Source of the DNA: Candidatus Melainabacteria bacterium
GTDB taxonomy: Bacteria > Cyanobacteriota > Vampirovibrionia > Obscuribacterales > Obscuribacteraceae
Length of the DNA: 64,000 nt
Assembly (NCBI GenBank): GCA_016716405.1
Contig: JADJWK010000004.1
Location: forward strand, 868,001-932,000
Direction: 5' to 3'
The number at the start of each line of letters is the position of its first letter. The first letter of the stretch is position 1. A program made the translations under genes and the position numbers. Positions 28,482-37,807 of the stretch are shown piece after piece. Under the pieces are notes generated by a model that made no database searches, was not told the origin of the DNA, and was given only the letters and a program-made list of their open reading frames with translations.

Positions 28482-29174
28482 CTATGCCAGCCTGACAAGC
28501 TCTTCCAGGGCTTCCTGGTCATGAATCGTCACCCGCTTGGATTCTATTTCGATCCAGTTGCTGGAGCGGAATCTGTTCAGGATCTGGGTGACCGTCACCC
28601 GCGAGGATCCGACCATATCGGCGATCTCCTGGTGGGTGAGCGGGAACTCAACCCGGATACCCGAGGGGGTCACGCGTCCGTGATTCTCGGCCAGGGTGAG
28701 AAGCAGCCGGGCTACCCGGCTGGGCACCTGCCTGAATACCAGGTCCTCGATTCGAGCCTGAGCCTGCTTGAGCCTGCCGCCCAGGATCTGGATGAGACGC
28801 AGCCCGAACTCCGGATTCTGACGTATAAAATTCTGGAAGGTGTCCCGGCCTATCTGATAAATCCTGGACTCGTCCAGGGTCTCGGCATAGCTGTCGTGCT
28901 CGCTGCATTCCCAGGCCGCCTCACCGATGAGCTCACCGGGACCGAGAAGCGCCAGGATGACCGTCTTGCCCTCCGGAGACAGCCTGGTGACCCGCACTCG
29001 CCCCTTCTCGATGAAAAAGATCGCATCGCAGGGATCGCCGGGAGAGAACAGAACATGGTGCTTGGGCAGCTCGAGCTCCTCGAGGATGCCCAGAAGCCGG
29101 CCGAGCTCGACAGGATTGAACGACTCGAAGATCTCGCTTTGCTTGAGGGTAAACAGCTTCTGAGCGGTCTTCAT
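28482..29174 (-). CDS. Crp/Fnr-family transcriptional regulator
   Basis: A 230-residue regulator with an N-terminal cyclic-nucleotide-binding-type beta barrel (VLFSPGDPCDAIFFIEKGRV, LLGPGELIGEAAW). A long dimer helix and a C-terminal winged helix with LTHQEIADMVGSSRVTVTQI follow. The Glu in GELIGE fits the phosphate-binding cassette, but the usual Arg-Ser/Thr pair after it is replaced by AWECSE, so a cAMP ligand is doubtful. No Fnr-type cysteine cluster is seen at the N-terminus. It is divergent from recA across a 346-bp gap and could act on that gap. Confidence 0.9.
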   Translation of the reverse strand: MKTAQKLFTLKQSEIFESFNPVELGRLLGILEELELPKHHVLFSPGDPCDAIFFIEKGRVRVTRLSPEGKTVILALLGPGELIGEAAWECSEHDSYAETLDESRIYQIGRDTFQNFIRQNPEFGLRLIQILGGRLKQAQARIEDLVFRQVPSRVARLLLTLAENHGRVTPSGIRVEFPLTHQEIADMVGSSRVTVTQILNRFRSSNWIEIESKRVTIHDQEALEELVRLA

Positions 29175-29520
29175 CTAGCCCTCCCACTGCCCTTCAAGAC
29201 AACGCTAGTAAGGGTTTAAACAGGTAACATCCTTATACCCTTGACCGTAGCTTTGAAACGCTATAGACGATGCATAGAAACCCGTCAGGCGCACAGGGCC
29301 TTGACGATATGCAAACCGCGCACAAAGGGTACAGTCAGTACTTTTAATTCGTCCCGGCCGGGCAAGAAGCTATAATTTGAGTCGTGAGTTTTAGAAGAGC
29401 TGGGAACGCTATCCAACCTATATACGGGTCACACCGACCGCGACTGTTGCCTGAATCATGCTGCATGAACGCTTTCGGGCATGGCTTGGCACGATGCTAA
29501 TTCCGACAAGGAGAACGATA
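29175..29520. promoter_or_regulatory. divergent crp-like/recA upstream region with GTAC dyad and -10 candidate
   Basis: This 346-bp gap holds no gene. A TATAAT at 29371-29376 is a good -10 candidate for recA, with only a weak -35 match. GGTACAGTCAGTACT at 29328-29342 is a spaced GTAC pair lying just upstream of that promoter. It resembles the cyanobacterial SOS box (RGTAC-N3-D-GTWCB) but with one extra base in the spacer, so LexA binding is only a possibility. Confidence 0.4.
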
Positions 29521-30645
29521 ATGGCTGTAGGAACCAAAGACAAAGCAAGCGCTGGTGCAAAAGTGCAAGAAAAACCAACGGATAATCAAGAAAAGCTTGA
29601 AAAGCAAGAAAAGCAGGAAAAAGGCAGCCCCGAGGTGAAGGGACCGTCGGCTGAGCGGGTCAAAGCCCTGGGTATGGCCATGGACGCCATCCGCAAGCAG
29701 TACGGCGACGGCTCCATCATGAAACTCGGCGATTCACGCCACCAGCAGGTGGAAGCGATCCCGACCGGCGCCCTCTCTCTGGATGTCGCCCTGGGCATAG
29801 GCGGACTCCCCCGGGGACGGATCATCGAGATCTATGGACCGGAAGCCTCCGGCAAAACCACCCTGGCGCAGCATGTCGCTGCCGAAGTGCAGAAGCGCGG
29901 CGGCATCGCTGCCATCGTCGACGCTGAGCACGCCATGGATCCCGAGTATGCCAAAGCCCTCGGCGTCAATGTCGAAGAGCTTCTGATCTCGCAACCCGAC
30001 ACCGGCGAGCAGGCTCTCGAGATCACCGAGCAGCTGGTGCGCTCCGGCGCTGTGGACCTGGTGATCGTGGACTCGGTGGCCGCCCTGGTGCCCAAAGCCG
30101 AGATCGAAGGCGAGATGGGCGACAGCCTTCCCGGTCTGCAAGCCAGATTGATGAGCCAGGCCCTGCGAAAGCTCACGGCGATCGTCAGCAAGACGCGAAC
30201 CTGCGTAATCTTCATCAACCAGCTCCGCCACAAGATCGGCGTCATGTACGGAAGCCCTGAGACCACCACCGGTGGTAACGCCCTCAAATTCTACGCTTCG
30301 GTCCGCCTGGACATCCGGAGGATCGAGACGCTCAAGAAAGAAGGCAAAGAGTTCGGCAACCGCGTCAAGGTGAAAGTCGTCAAAAACAAAATGGCGCCGC
30401 CCTTCCGCGTCGCCGAGTTCGACATCATCTACGGCGAAGGCATCAACTCGGTCGGCTGTATTCTCGATGTCGCTACCGAATCCGGAATCATCAAGCGTTC
30501 CGGAGCCTGGTACAGCTACAACGAAGAGCGCATCGGTCAGGGACGCGAGGCCTCCAAGGCCTTCCTCGAGACCAATCCCAAGGTCCTCAAGGAAGTCGAG
30601 GCGAAGGTCAAGCAACACCTCGCCGAGCAGCTGCACAAGAGCTAG
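29521..30645 (+). CDS. recA: RecA recombinase
   Basis: RecA binds single-stranded DNA, drives strand exchange and induces the SOS response. The ATG at 29521 gives 374 residues; the frame is open further upstream but without a good start site. A Lys/Glu-rich N-terminal lead of about 45 residues precedes the core, longer than in most RecA proteins. The core has Walker A GPEASGKTT, DAEHAMDPEYA, the Walker B region VDLVIVDSVAALVP and loop L2 with FINQLRHKIGVMYGSPETTT. Transcription is away from the Crp/Fnr gene. The lnt gene starts 22 bp after its stop, so the two may share a transcript. Confidence 0.97.
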   Translation: MAVGTKDKASAGAKVQEKPTDNQEKLEKQEKQEKGSPEVKGPSAERVKALGMAMDAIRKQYGDGSIMKLGDSRHQQVEAIPTGALSLDVALGIGGLPRGRIIEIYGPEASGKTTLAQHVAAEVQKRGGIAAIVDAEHAMDPEYAKALGVNVEELLISQPDTGEQALEITEQLVRSGAVDLVIVDSVAALVPKAEIEGEMGDSLPGLQARLMSQALRKLTAIVSKTRTCVIFINQLRHKIGVMYGSPETTTGGNALKFYASVRLDIRRIETLKKEGKEFGNRVKVKVVKNKMAPPFRVAEFDIIYGEGINSVGCILDVATESGIIKRSGAWYSYNEERIGQGREASKAFLETNPKVLKEVEAKVKQHLAEQLHKS

Positions 30646-30667
30646 AGAGCCTGGATAGAAGAAGCGA

Positions 30668-32269
30668 GTGCCAACCATAACTAAAGAGAAAAAACAAAGC
30701 GAAAAGCCGGCGAAAAAAGGCGCCCCACTGAAAGTGCTCAGTGTCAAAGAAATCGTCATCTGCGCACTTTCCGGAGCCGTTCTCGGTCTTGCCGCCCCTG
30801 GAATCAATCTCTGGTACATAGCCTGGTTTGGTCTGGCACCGCTTCTTCTCCTCATCGTCTCGAGCAAGAGTGGATTTACCGCCACTGCCCGCGGTTTTAT
30901 CTTCGGGACTTGCTTCAACCTCGTCTACCTGAACTGGTACCTCGGGCTTCAGCCTCTGGACTGGCTCGGCTTCAACTGGTGGCAGGGTTGGCTCATGGCC
31001 TGCGCAGCCTGGCTGATCGTTTCGATGCACCAGGGAATCCTCATCGGCCTCTTTGCGCTTGCATCATATTTGATACCGGTATGCGAGAGCTACCTGCCCA
31101 GGAAAATCTCGGGCGTCTGGAGAATACCTGCCTTTTTGCTCTTCCCGGGACTCTGGGTGCTCATCCTCAACAAGCTCGGCAATGCTCCCTCCATGCTGGG
31201 AGTGCCCTGGAGCATGCTCGAGTACACCCAGTACCAGCAGACCCAGGTCATTCAAGTAGCCTCGATTATCGGGGGGATCGGGGTCGGTTTTCTCATCGTC
31301 CTGGCCAACGTCTCGGTGGCCAATCTGGTAGCCACCCTGCACAAGAAATCCACCTTCAAGCTCCTGGCCAGCGACCGACCGCGGACAGCTCTGATTCAGC
31401 TCGGGGTCACTGCTCTCATTCTCGTCGGCGCCTATGTAGCCGGCGCCTGGGACTCGTCGAGAGCTTCGGTGGAAGCCACCAGAAGGGCCGCGGTCCTTCA
31501 GGGCAATATCAATATCGAAATGCAAAAGACCAAGAAGAGGTGGAATCCCCTCGATCTCTTCCATCACTATCAGCGCTTGCTGACCGGAGCGCGCCCCGGT
31601 CTGATCGTCTACACCGAGAGCGCCATGCCGGTATTCTTCCGGGAGCACGACGATATAGTCAACGCCATGGGCGCCCAGGCCAGATCGCTGCAATCGGACA
31701 TGGTACTGGGAGCTATGGATCGGCTGTCCGCCGAAAGCCCCTACAATTCGGCATTCGGTATCACCAGCGATGGCAAGCTCCTGAACACGGTTTATCACAA
31801 ACGCTATCTGGTCCCTTTCGGAGAGTATCCGCCGGCTTTCATCGAATACCTGCCCGACTGGATCCGGGTGCTAACCAACACCCCGGCCGGAGGCGGTTTC
31901 GCTGCCGGTCAGGACCCGGCCGTGCTCAAACTGAGGGGCGGCAAGGTAGCACCGCTAATCTGTTTCGAGTGCATCTCCCCGGAGCTCGTCGCCTCGAGCA
32001 CCAGGCACGGCGGCGAGCTCCTGGTCAATCTATCCGACCTGGCATGGTTTCACGACTCGAGCATAGGCGAGCAGATGCTCGCTTTCAGCGTTTTTCGGGC
32101 GGTGGAGAACCGCCGTTTCTTCGTTTTCGCGGCCAACACCGGACCCTCCGCCATCATCAATCCACGCGGCGAGATCTGCCAGCGTAGCGGTCTGGGGCAG
32201 GATCTACTGCTCGAGGGAAGCATCGGCTTCATCTCGGACATGTCCATCTTCAGCCAGTGGTACAGATAA
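30668..32269 (+). CDS. lnt: apolipoprotein N-acyltransferase
   Basis: This inner-membrane enzyme adds the third acyl chain to lipoproteins in diderm bacteria. Several membrane helices fill the first 260 residues. A nitrilase-type periplasmic domain follows, with the catalytic triad Glu in VYTESAMPVF, Lys in YHKRYLVPFGEYPP and Cys in LICFECISPEL. At 533 residues it is normal for Lnt. The start is GTG at 30668, 22 bp after recA. A Lys-rich N-terminal lead (about 20 residues) precedes the first helix. Its presence is good evidence for a double-membrane cell. Confidence 0.95.
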   Translation: MPTITKEKKQSEKPAKKGAPLKVLSVKEIVICALSGAVLGLAAPGINLWYIAWFGLAPLLLLIVSSKSGFTATARGFIFGTCFNLVYLNWYLGLQPLDWLGFNWWQGWLMACAAWLIVSMHQGILIGLFALASYLIPVCESYLPRKISGVWRIPAFLLFPGLWVLILNKLGNAPSMLGVPWSMLEYTQYQQTQVIQVASIIGGIGVGFLIVLANVSVANLVATLHKKSTFKLLASDRPRTALIQLGVTALILVGAYVAGAWDSSRASVEATRRAAVLQGNINIEMQKTKKRWNPLDLFHHYQRLLTGARPGLIVYTESAMPVFFREHDDIVNAMGAQARSLQSDMVLGAMDRLSAESPYNSAFGITSDGKLLNTVYHKRYLVPFGEYPPAFIEYLPDWIRVLTNTPAGGGFAAGQDPAVLKLRGGKVAPLICFECISPELVASSTRHGGELLVNLSDLAWFHDSSIGEQMLAFSVFRAVENRRFFVFAANTGPSAIINPRGEICQRSGLGQDLLLEGSIGFISDMSIFSQWYR

Positions 32270-32273
32270 AGAA

Positions 32274-32618
32274 TCAGCGAACTCTGGAGTCGAGCTTGGT
32301 GGCGAATTTGAGCTCGATTTCGACGACTGTCTTGCCGCCCTTATCGGCCAGGCTCTTCAAACGTCCGAAGGCCACTTCGCCCCACTTGTCGGCGCCGGGA
32401 GTCATACCCTGGCCTTTCTGAGCCACCTTGATGGCATCGTCGCGGGAATTCTGCTTTGTAGCCTTGCCTTCCAGCTCGATCACGAGGGTGGTGATCCCGC
32501 GCTCCGGTTTCGGTCTGTTGACAATTCTTCCCACACCCAGCTCGGTCCAGCACTGGTTGGTGGTATTGCTGCCCTCACCCCATTCCAGAAGCTGTACCGG
32601 TTTGCCAAGCCTGATCAT
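32274..32618 (-). CDS. small protein of unknown function
   Basis: A 114-residue, basic protein that I cannot place in a family. It contains a central beta-rich pattern (ITTLVIELEGKA, KTVVEIELKF) and no signal peptide or membrane helix. It ends 4 bp from the lnt stop on the opposite strand and is read away from the dehydrogenase gene behind it. Codon use looks like that of its neighbours. It is kept because it is the only good frame in this stretch. Confidence 0.6.
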   Translation of the reverse strand: MIRLGKPVQLLEWGEGSNTTNQCWTELGVGRIVNRPKPERGITTLVIELEGKATKQNSRDDAIKVAQKGQGMTPGADKWGEVAFGRLKSLADKGGKTVVEIELKFATKLDSRVR

Positions 32619-32691
32619 GTCAATTTCCTCGGAATCTATTGAGAAGCCGTTAGCCAGAAAGAGAAATTAGCATAATTCTGCCTGGCAGACG

Positions 32692-33624
32692 TTACAGGGT
32701 TTCTATCAAGCGCGGGAAATATTGCTCCAGCGCAACATTTCGTACTTCGAAATGTTTGAGCATCACGTCCTGCGAGCTGCAGCAGTCTTCGCTCATGATG
32801 CTTGCCAGGTCCTGATTCATGAGGGACTTCGGAAGTGCCCTGGCAACCATCTCGAATTTCTGACCGGAAAGCTTGCTTGGAATATTCATGGTCGGACCCC
32901 TCAGCCCGAGATGCTTGCGGGCCTGCTCCAGAAGCTCGACCATCGAATATTCCTCGGGACCGACGAGATCGTAGGACTGGGAGACCGTTTCACGTGAAAA
33001 GATGCTCTGAGTCACGCAACTGGCCACATCATTGACGAAAACCGGCGCCACCGTATTGGTACCGCTTCCAATCAGAGGCAGAAAGAGCTTGAAGGTCAGA
33101 AGTGGCTTCAAATAAGCGAACAGGGGAAAGCTGGTCTCCCCGAACAAAAAAGAAGGACGAAAAATCGTCCAGTAGAGGTGGCTCTTAGAAACTATCTGCT
33201 CGCCTTTCCACTTGGTCAGGAAGCAGGTGCTCGCGGTATCCTCTCGAGCACCCAGGCAGCTTACATGCACAAGCCTCTGCACTCCTCTTTCCTGGCCCAG
33301 CTTGACGATATTCTCGACCAGACTGACATGCAGGTCTTCGAAAGTGACACCGCCACTCTCTTTGAAACTGCCAACCATATTGACCACCGCCGACACTCCG
33401 TTGAGGGCACGGCCCAGGGTCTCTTCGTCGGTCACATCCCCGACGATCACGTCCACACCCTTATGGCGAAGGGTGCTGATGCTCGAGTCCTTCCAGTCCT
33501 CTGCACCGCGGGTAATCACCCTCATCGGGTATCCCCCGGCTATCATCTGCTTGACCACCACGCTACCGAGGAAGCCTGCAGCTCCAAGAACAAGCATGAG
33601 TTTGGGCTCTGCCACTAGGGCCAC
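32692..33624 (-). CDS. NDUFA9-like NAD(P)-binding epimerase/dehydrogenase
   Basis: An atypical short-chain dehydrogenase (310 residues) with the nucleotide-binding motif LGAAGFLGSVVV and an LVHVSCLGA strand. The sequence VNMVGSFKESG is the pattern of the complex I NDUFA9-like and NmrA-like groups. The usual YxxxK pair is weakened to FLTKWKGE, so catalysis is uncertain; members often bind NAD(P) as chaperones or redox sensors. It begins with GTG at 33624, overlapping the stop of the envelope-protein gene by 10 bp, so the two are probably cotranscribed. Confidence 0.85.
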   Translation of the reverse strand: MALVAEPKLMLVLGAAGFLGSVVVKQMIAGGYPMRVITRGAEDWKDSSISTLRHKGVDVIVGDVTDEETLGRALNGVSAVVNMVGSFKESGGVTFEDLHVSLVENIVKLGQERGVQRLVHVSCLGAREDTASTCFLTKWKGEQIVSKSHLYWTIFRPSFLFGETSFPLFAYLKPLLTFKLFLPLIGSGTNTVAPVFVNDVASCVTQSIFSRETVSQSYDLVGPEEYSMVELLEQARKHLGLRGPTMNIPSKLSGQKFEMVARALPKSLMNQDLASIMSEDCCSSQDVMLKHFEVRNVALEQYFPRLIETL

Positions 33625-35381
33625 AAACCTCCAGCAGAATTGCCGCCGAATCCGGTACCGAAACCCGTGCCGAAACCGGTGCCGTATCCCGTTCCAAAGC
33701 CTGGTCCGAATCCTGTTCCAAAGCGGGCGCCGGAGCCGCCGATACCGTAGAGATTATTGTTCGGCGTCACATACGGCGAGAAGCCGTTATTGAAAGAGCG
33801 ATAGCCATAGCCGGGAACCATGTTCGAATAGCCGGACAGTGCCTTGCGCCCGACCACCATGCCGGTGTGAGGATCGATGAGATTGCCTGTAGTCTGGTCC
33901 ATGAGAAGACCAGTCTGCGGATCGGTCATCAGCGATCCGGTCATCGGATAGGAGCCCACGCTGAAACCACCGGATATGAAGTTCCCAAGGGAGCTGAGAA
34001 TTTTCGATATGCTGCCCTTGCCTCTGGCACCGCCATTGGGGTCATATGGACCGGGATCATTCGGCGACTGAGTGCCGTAGTCCGGTTGTTGAGCCAGCTG
34101 CCCTGTGGTGGCGCCTTGCTGTCCACCGCCACTACCAGTAGGAATCACGCTGAGGATCCGCTGAACTCGCTGATTGAGATCGCCAGGCGGGATACGCTTG
34201 TTCGGGAAGACTGTTTTCTCGAGACGCTCGACTCTCTGGGGCAACGGATCGCTGGTGTACTGCTGACCGAAAACCGCCGATTCCAGGGCGGCCACCGACG
34301 GGCTGAGTCCGGCAGGAGCGCTACCGGTCTGGGACGCCCCGGACCCCGAGCTGCCGGCAAAACCACTCGCGCTGCTACCTGCGGTACGGCTCGGCGCCAC
34401 CCGGGGAGCCGCGGGCGGAGTATAAGTAAGCCTGGGAGGAGCCGGTTGCGAACCACCCATGGTGCCGGCGCCCATGCCGTAGGAGCCGCTGCTCGACGAG
34501 CTGTAGCCGCCACCATACCCACCCATACCATAGCCACCGGAGCCGCCGGAGCCGGAACTTGACCCGTAGCCACCGGAAGGATCGCGATAAGCTCCGCTGC
34601 TGAAAGGTTTGGGCTGCGCGCCCGGATAGGAGCTACCGAAAGCTTGCTGGAAGTCCTTACGTAGATCTCTACCACTGAAAGATTGACCGTCGGCTCCGGG
34701 ATTGCTGCGCAGTCCATCGTAGCCCCGGGCCACCGGCTGGCTCGGCGGCGCCGGAAAATCGATGTCTTCCTCCTCGTCGGCCCAGTCGGCTCCGGGTGGA
34801 GCTTGCCTGGTTATGTCCACGCCGGTGGATGCTTTCAGTCTATCGGTACGCTCGCTCAGATCGGTGCTGGTAGACGGCTTGCCGAATACTCTGGTCTCCA
34901 GGCGAGCAAGACGCTGGCTGATTTTCTCGCCGGCGAAATCCTTGCTAAAAAGCTTCTGCTCGATGGCTGAGACGGCAGGATAGTCGCCGATGTCATCCCC
35001 GCTGTCATCGGCAGTCTCCCTGGCAGCGGCGGCCGGCGCGGGCTTGCTCGAGGCAGCGGGCTTGCTTTCCTGGCCGACGCTGTCCAGGTTCGGGACCAGC
35101 TCCACGAGCCGGCTCAGACGCTCAGGCTGAGAGCCGTCTTTGGCCTCGCCGAAGACCATCTTCTCGAGACGATCGAGGCGCTCTTCGGTATCTTCTTTCG
35201 GAAAGGTGTGATGGAAATAGTTGAGCTCGAGCTTGTCCAGATGGCTCAGGGATTGCTGGCTGGCCGCGAAAACCTGCGGAACAGAGCCACCTATCGCAAG
35301 CGATAGCGAAAGCGCCGCTGCCACAAGCACCGACTTTCTCTCGGCTCTCGGCTCTGCTTTTCTGGTGACGGCGGATTTCAT
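33615..35381 (-). CDS. exported RLERLE-repeat envelope protein with Gly-rich tail
   Basis: A 588-residue protein with a signal peptide (SVLVAAALSLSLAIGGSVP, cleavage near VFA-AS). Three copies of a 45-residue helical unit occur at about 47-95, 136-185 and 357-405. Each has the pattern eRLdRLE..VFG followed by eR..RL. The regions between are disordered, rich in Ser, Gly and Tyr (GGYGSSSG-type), and the last 30 residues repeat GFGTG. No enzyme motif is present. The organisation suggests a cell-envelope or surface protein whose coiled-coil units bind partners. It sits in front of the dehydrogenase gene, with a 10-bp overlap. Confidence 0.75.
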   Translation of the reverse strand: MKSAVTRKAEPRAERKSVLVAAALSLSLAIGGSVPQVFAASQQSLSHLDKLELNYFHHTFPKEDTEERLDRLEKMVFGEAKDGSQPERLSRLVELVPNLDSVGQESKPAASSKPAPAAAARETADDSGDDIGDYPAVSAIEQKLFSKDFAGEKISQRLARLETRVFGKPSTSTDLSERTDRLKASTGVDITRQAPPGADWADEEEDIDFPAPPSQPVARGYDGLRSNPGADGQSFSGRDLRKDFQQAFGSSYPGAQPKPFSSGAYRDPSGGYGSSSGSGGSGGYGMGGYGGGYSSSSSGSYGMGAGTMGGSQPAPPRLTYTPPAAPRVAPSRTAGSSASGFAGSSGSGASQTGSAPAGLSPSVAALESAVFGQQYTSDPLPQRVERLEKTVFPNKRIPPGDLNQRVQRILSVIPTGSGGGQQGATTGQLAQQPDYGTQSPNDPGPYDPNGGARGKGSISKILSSLGNFISGGFSVGSYPMTGSLMTDPQTGLLMDQTTGNLIDPHTGMVVGRKALSGYSNMVPGYGYRSFNNGFSPYVTPNNNLYGIGGSGARFGTGFGPGFGTGYGTGFGTGFGTGFGGNSAGGLWP

Positions 35382-35644
35382 TGGATAGAGATTCTTATTC
35401 CCGGCGATCTACCTTGGATATATACTCGGATGGCGCCTTCAAAGCCATATTACCATGCTGTATCAAGGCTGAATCCCTGATTTTTCCTGGTTCTTCAGGG
35501 GGTAATCCATAGTTATGACGCAACCTGGCATACATTAGTTCCACGGCAGACCGCCCACAATTAGGAGCAGGAAGGCGCCCTCGCCACACTCTCCAGCGGA
35601 CCGCAATAACGTACAATGACAGCGTTCAGCCCCCGGGAATATAA

Positions 35645-37252
35645 ATGATCCGCAACCGCAGCCAAGCAACCGGCAGAGTCCTCCTGGACGGCAACAGCCT
35701 CACCCTCGAAGGAGTCTACGATGTGAGCCGGAACGACCGCGAGGTCGATCTGGCGAAAGAAGCCCGGGAGCAGATCGAAAGCAGCCGCAAAACAGTCGAG
35801 CAGATTCTCGAAAGCCGCAAAGTCGTTTACGGGATAACCACCGGATTCGGAAAGTTCAAGGATGTCTTCATCGATCCGGAGGACAGCCAGACCCTGCAAC
35901 GCAATTTTTTGCGCAGCCACGCCGCCGGGATCGGTCCCAGCTTCGACCGCGATACTGTAAGAGCAATCACGCTTTTACGAGCCAATGCTCTGGCCAAAGG
36001 TTTTTCGGGAATCCGCCTGAGCGTCGTCCGCATGCTCCTGAGCCTCCTCAACGAAAAGATCCATCCCCTGGTGCCTGAACAGGGCTCGGTGGGCTCATCC
36101 GGAGATCTGGCTCCCCTTTCGCACCTGGCCCTGGTGCTTGTAGGCGAAGGTGAGGCGGAAGTGGACGGCAAGATCTATCCCGGCAAGAAAGCCCTCCAGA
36201 AGCGGGGTCTCGCTCCGGTCACCCTGCTTGCCAAAGAAGGTCTGGCGCTCACCAACGGCACCCAGGCCATGACCGGGGTCGGCGCCCTGGTGGTGAAAGA
36301 AGCCGAGCAACTTGCCAAAACAGCCGATATCATCGGCGCCATGACCCTGGAGTCCCTGCTCGGGACCGACACGGCTTTCCGGGAAGACATCCACGAGGCC
36401 CGACCCCATCCCGGTCAGCTCGCCTCCGCCATCAATCTGCGCACGCTCCTTGCCGAAAGCGAGCTCATCGAAAGCCATGCCGACTGCGACATGGTCCAGG
36501 ACGCTTACTCCATACGCTGCATGCCTCAGGTACACGGAGCCACCCGGCAAGCCCTGGCTCATGCCAGACAGGTCCTGGAAATCGAAATCAACGCGGCCAC
36601 GGACAATCCCCTGATCTTCGGGCAGCAGGTCTACTCCGCGGGCAACTTCCACGGTCAGCCGGTCGCCCTGGTCATGGACTATGTCGCTGCCGCGCTGAGC
36701 GAGCTAGCCGATATATCCGAGCGCCGCACCGAACGCCTGGTCAATCCGCACCTCTCGAACGGTTTGCCGGCGTTTCTCACCAGGAACGGGGGGCTCAACT
36801 CCGGTCTGATGATCGCCCAGTACAGCGCCGCCTCTCTCGTGTCGGAGAACAAATCCCTCGCCCATCCGGCAAGCGTCGACTCCATCCCTACCTCAGCCAA
36901 CCAGGAAGACCATGTCTCCATGGGAACCATAGCCAGCCGCAAAGCCCGGGACATTCTTGCCAACCTCAAAACAGTCCTTGGAATCGAGCTGCTCTGCGCA
37001 CTCCAGGCTCTGGACCTGCGCACTGGCCGGAATCAGACAGGCGAGCCCCGCGCTTATCCGCGCGAGGGCATCGACACCCTGGGCAAGCTACCCGGTGTCG
37101 GAATCCGCCGGGCATATGAAACCGCCCGCAAATATATAAAGTACCTCGACGAGGACCGCCTCATGGCCGATGAGATCAAGAGCGCCAGGGCTCTGGTGGA
37201 AAGCGGCGAGCTGGTCACGTCCGTGGAAGAGCTGGTCGGCACCCTGGCCTGA
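35645..37252 (+). CDS. hutH: histidine ammonia-lyase
   Basis: This aromatic amino acid lyase deaminates L-histidine to urocanate, the first step of histidine breakdown. It has VYGITTGFGKF with the catalytic Tyr62, and GSVGSSGDLAPLSHLAL at the MIO-forming site. It also has QEDHVSMGT near the C-terminus. At 535 residues it is normal length. The tripeptide that forms the MIO cofactor is Ser151-Ser152-Gly153 rather than the usual Ala-Ser-Gly. No hutU, hutI or hutG is present in the window. Substrate could also be phenylalanine or tyrosine, since the family is close-knit. Confidence 0.9.
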   Translation: MIRNRSQATGRVLLDGNSLTLEGVYDVSRNDREVDLAKEAREQIESSRKTVEQILESRKVVYGITTGFGKFKDVFIDPEDSQTLQRNFLRSHAAGIGPSFDRDTVRAITLLRANALAKGFSGIRLSVVRMLLSLLNEKIHPLVPEQGSVGSSGDLAPLSHLALVLVGEGEAEVDGKIYPGKKALQKRGLAPVTLLAKEGLALTNGTQAMTGVGALVVKEAEQLAKTADIIGAMTLESLLGTDTAFREDIHEARPHPGQLASAINLRTLLAESELIESHADCDMVQDAYSIRCMPQVHGATRQALAHARQVLEIEINAATDNPLIFGQQVYSAGNFHGQPVALVMDYVAAALSELADISERRTERLVNPHLSNGLPAFLTRNGGLNSGLMIAQYSAASLVSENKSLAHPASVDSIPTSANQEDHVSMGTIASRKARDILANLKTVLGIELLCALQALDLRTGRNQTGEPRAYPREGIDTLGKLPGVGIRRAYETARKYIKYLDEDRLMADEIKSARALVESGELVTSVEELVGTLA

Positions 37253-37340
37253 GCAAAAATGAAGAGATGTAAGCCCGGTCTACCTCTCTTAGAAAGTTTG
37301 ATCTAAAATGCATCAACGGCTTATTAATCAGCCGGCATTC

Positions 37341-37416
37341 GGGCGATTAGCGCAGTTGGTAGCGCAGCACGATCACACCGTGAAGGTCGGGGGTTCAAGT
37401 CCCTCATCGCCCACCA
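37341..37416 (+). tRNA. tRNA-Val (CAC)
   Basis: Acceptor GGGCGAT pairs with ATCGCCC. The D-arm is GCGC/GCGC, the anticodon loop ATCACAC has anticodon CAC (codon GTG), the T-loop is GTTCAAGTC and the 3' CCA is encoded. One base pair at the top of the anticodon stem (G-A) is unpaired. Confidence 0.93.
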
Positions 37417-37537
37417 CTTGAACGAGCTTTTTCAAGCTCCGTGAATCCAATCCCGGGCATATAGGGATACCCCCCTTTGGTTCAGATGCCAAGGTCGCAA
37501 TTCGTCCTCATGGCGTAGAATGCCAAGGGAGGACACG

Positions 37538-37807
37538 ATGGCAAAAGTTAAAAGTAGCGACGACGAATTCAAACAAAACGCAATCGCACTCGCAATGAGA
37601 GGCGATCGCAGCATGGCCGCGGTCGCCAGAGAATTGAATATCCCGTATTCACGGCTTCGCGGTTGGGTGGACCAGCACAAGGAACGGCAAAGTAAATAAC
37701 TAGCCGATCCACGAACCGTAGAGCTCGAGCGCAGAGTCAAACAACTTGAGGAAGAGAATCAAATCCTAAAAAAGGCGGCGGCATACTTCGCGAAAAACCA
37801 GCCGTGA
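37538..37807 (+). pseudogene. IS3-family OrfA, interrupted by a stop
   Basis: The protein begins MAKVKSSDDEFKQNAIALAM with an HTH (GDRSMAAVARELNIPYSRLR). A TAA stops it at 37697. The same frame then continues LADPRTVELERRVKQLEEEN and ILKKAAAYFAKNQP to a TGA at 37805, the leucine-zipper end typical of IS3 OrfA. So the gene carries one nonsense codon. The final stop overlaps the GTG of orfB. Confidence 0.78.
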
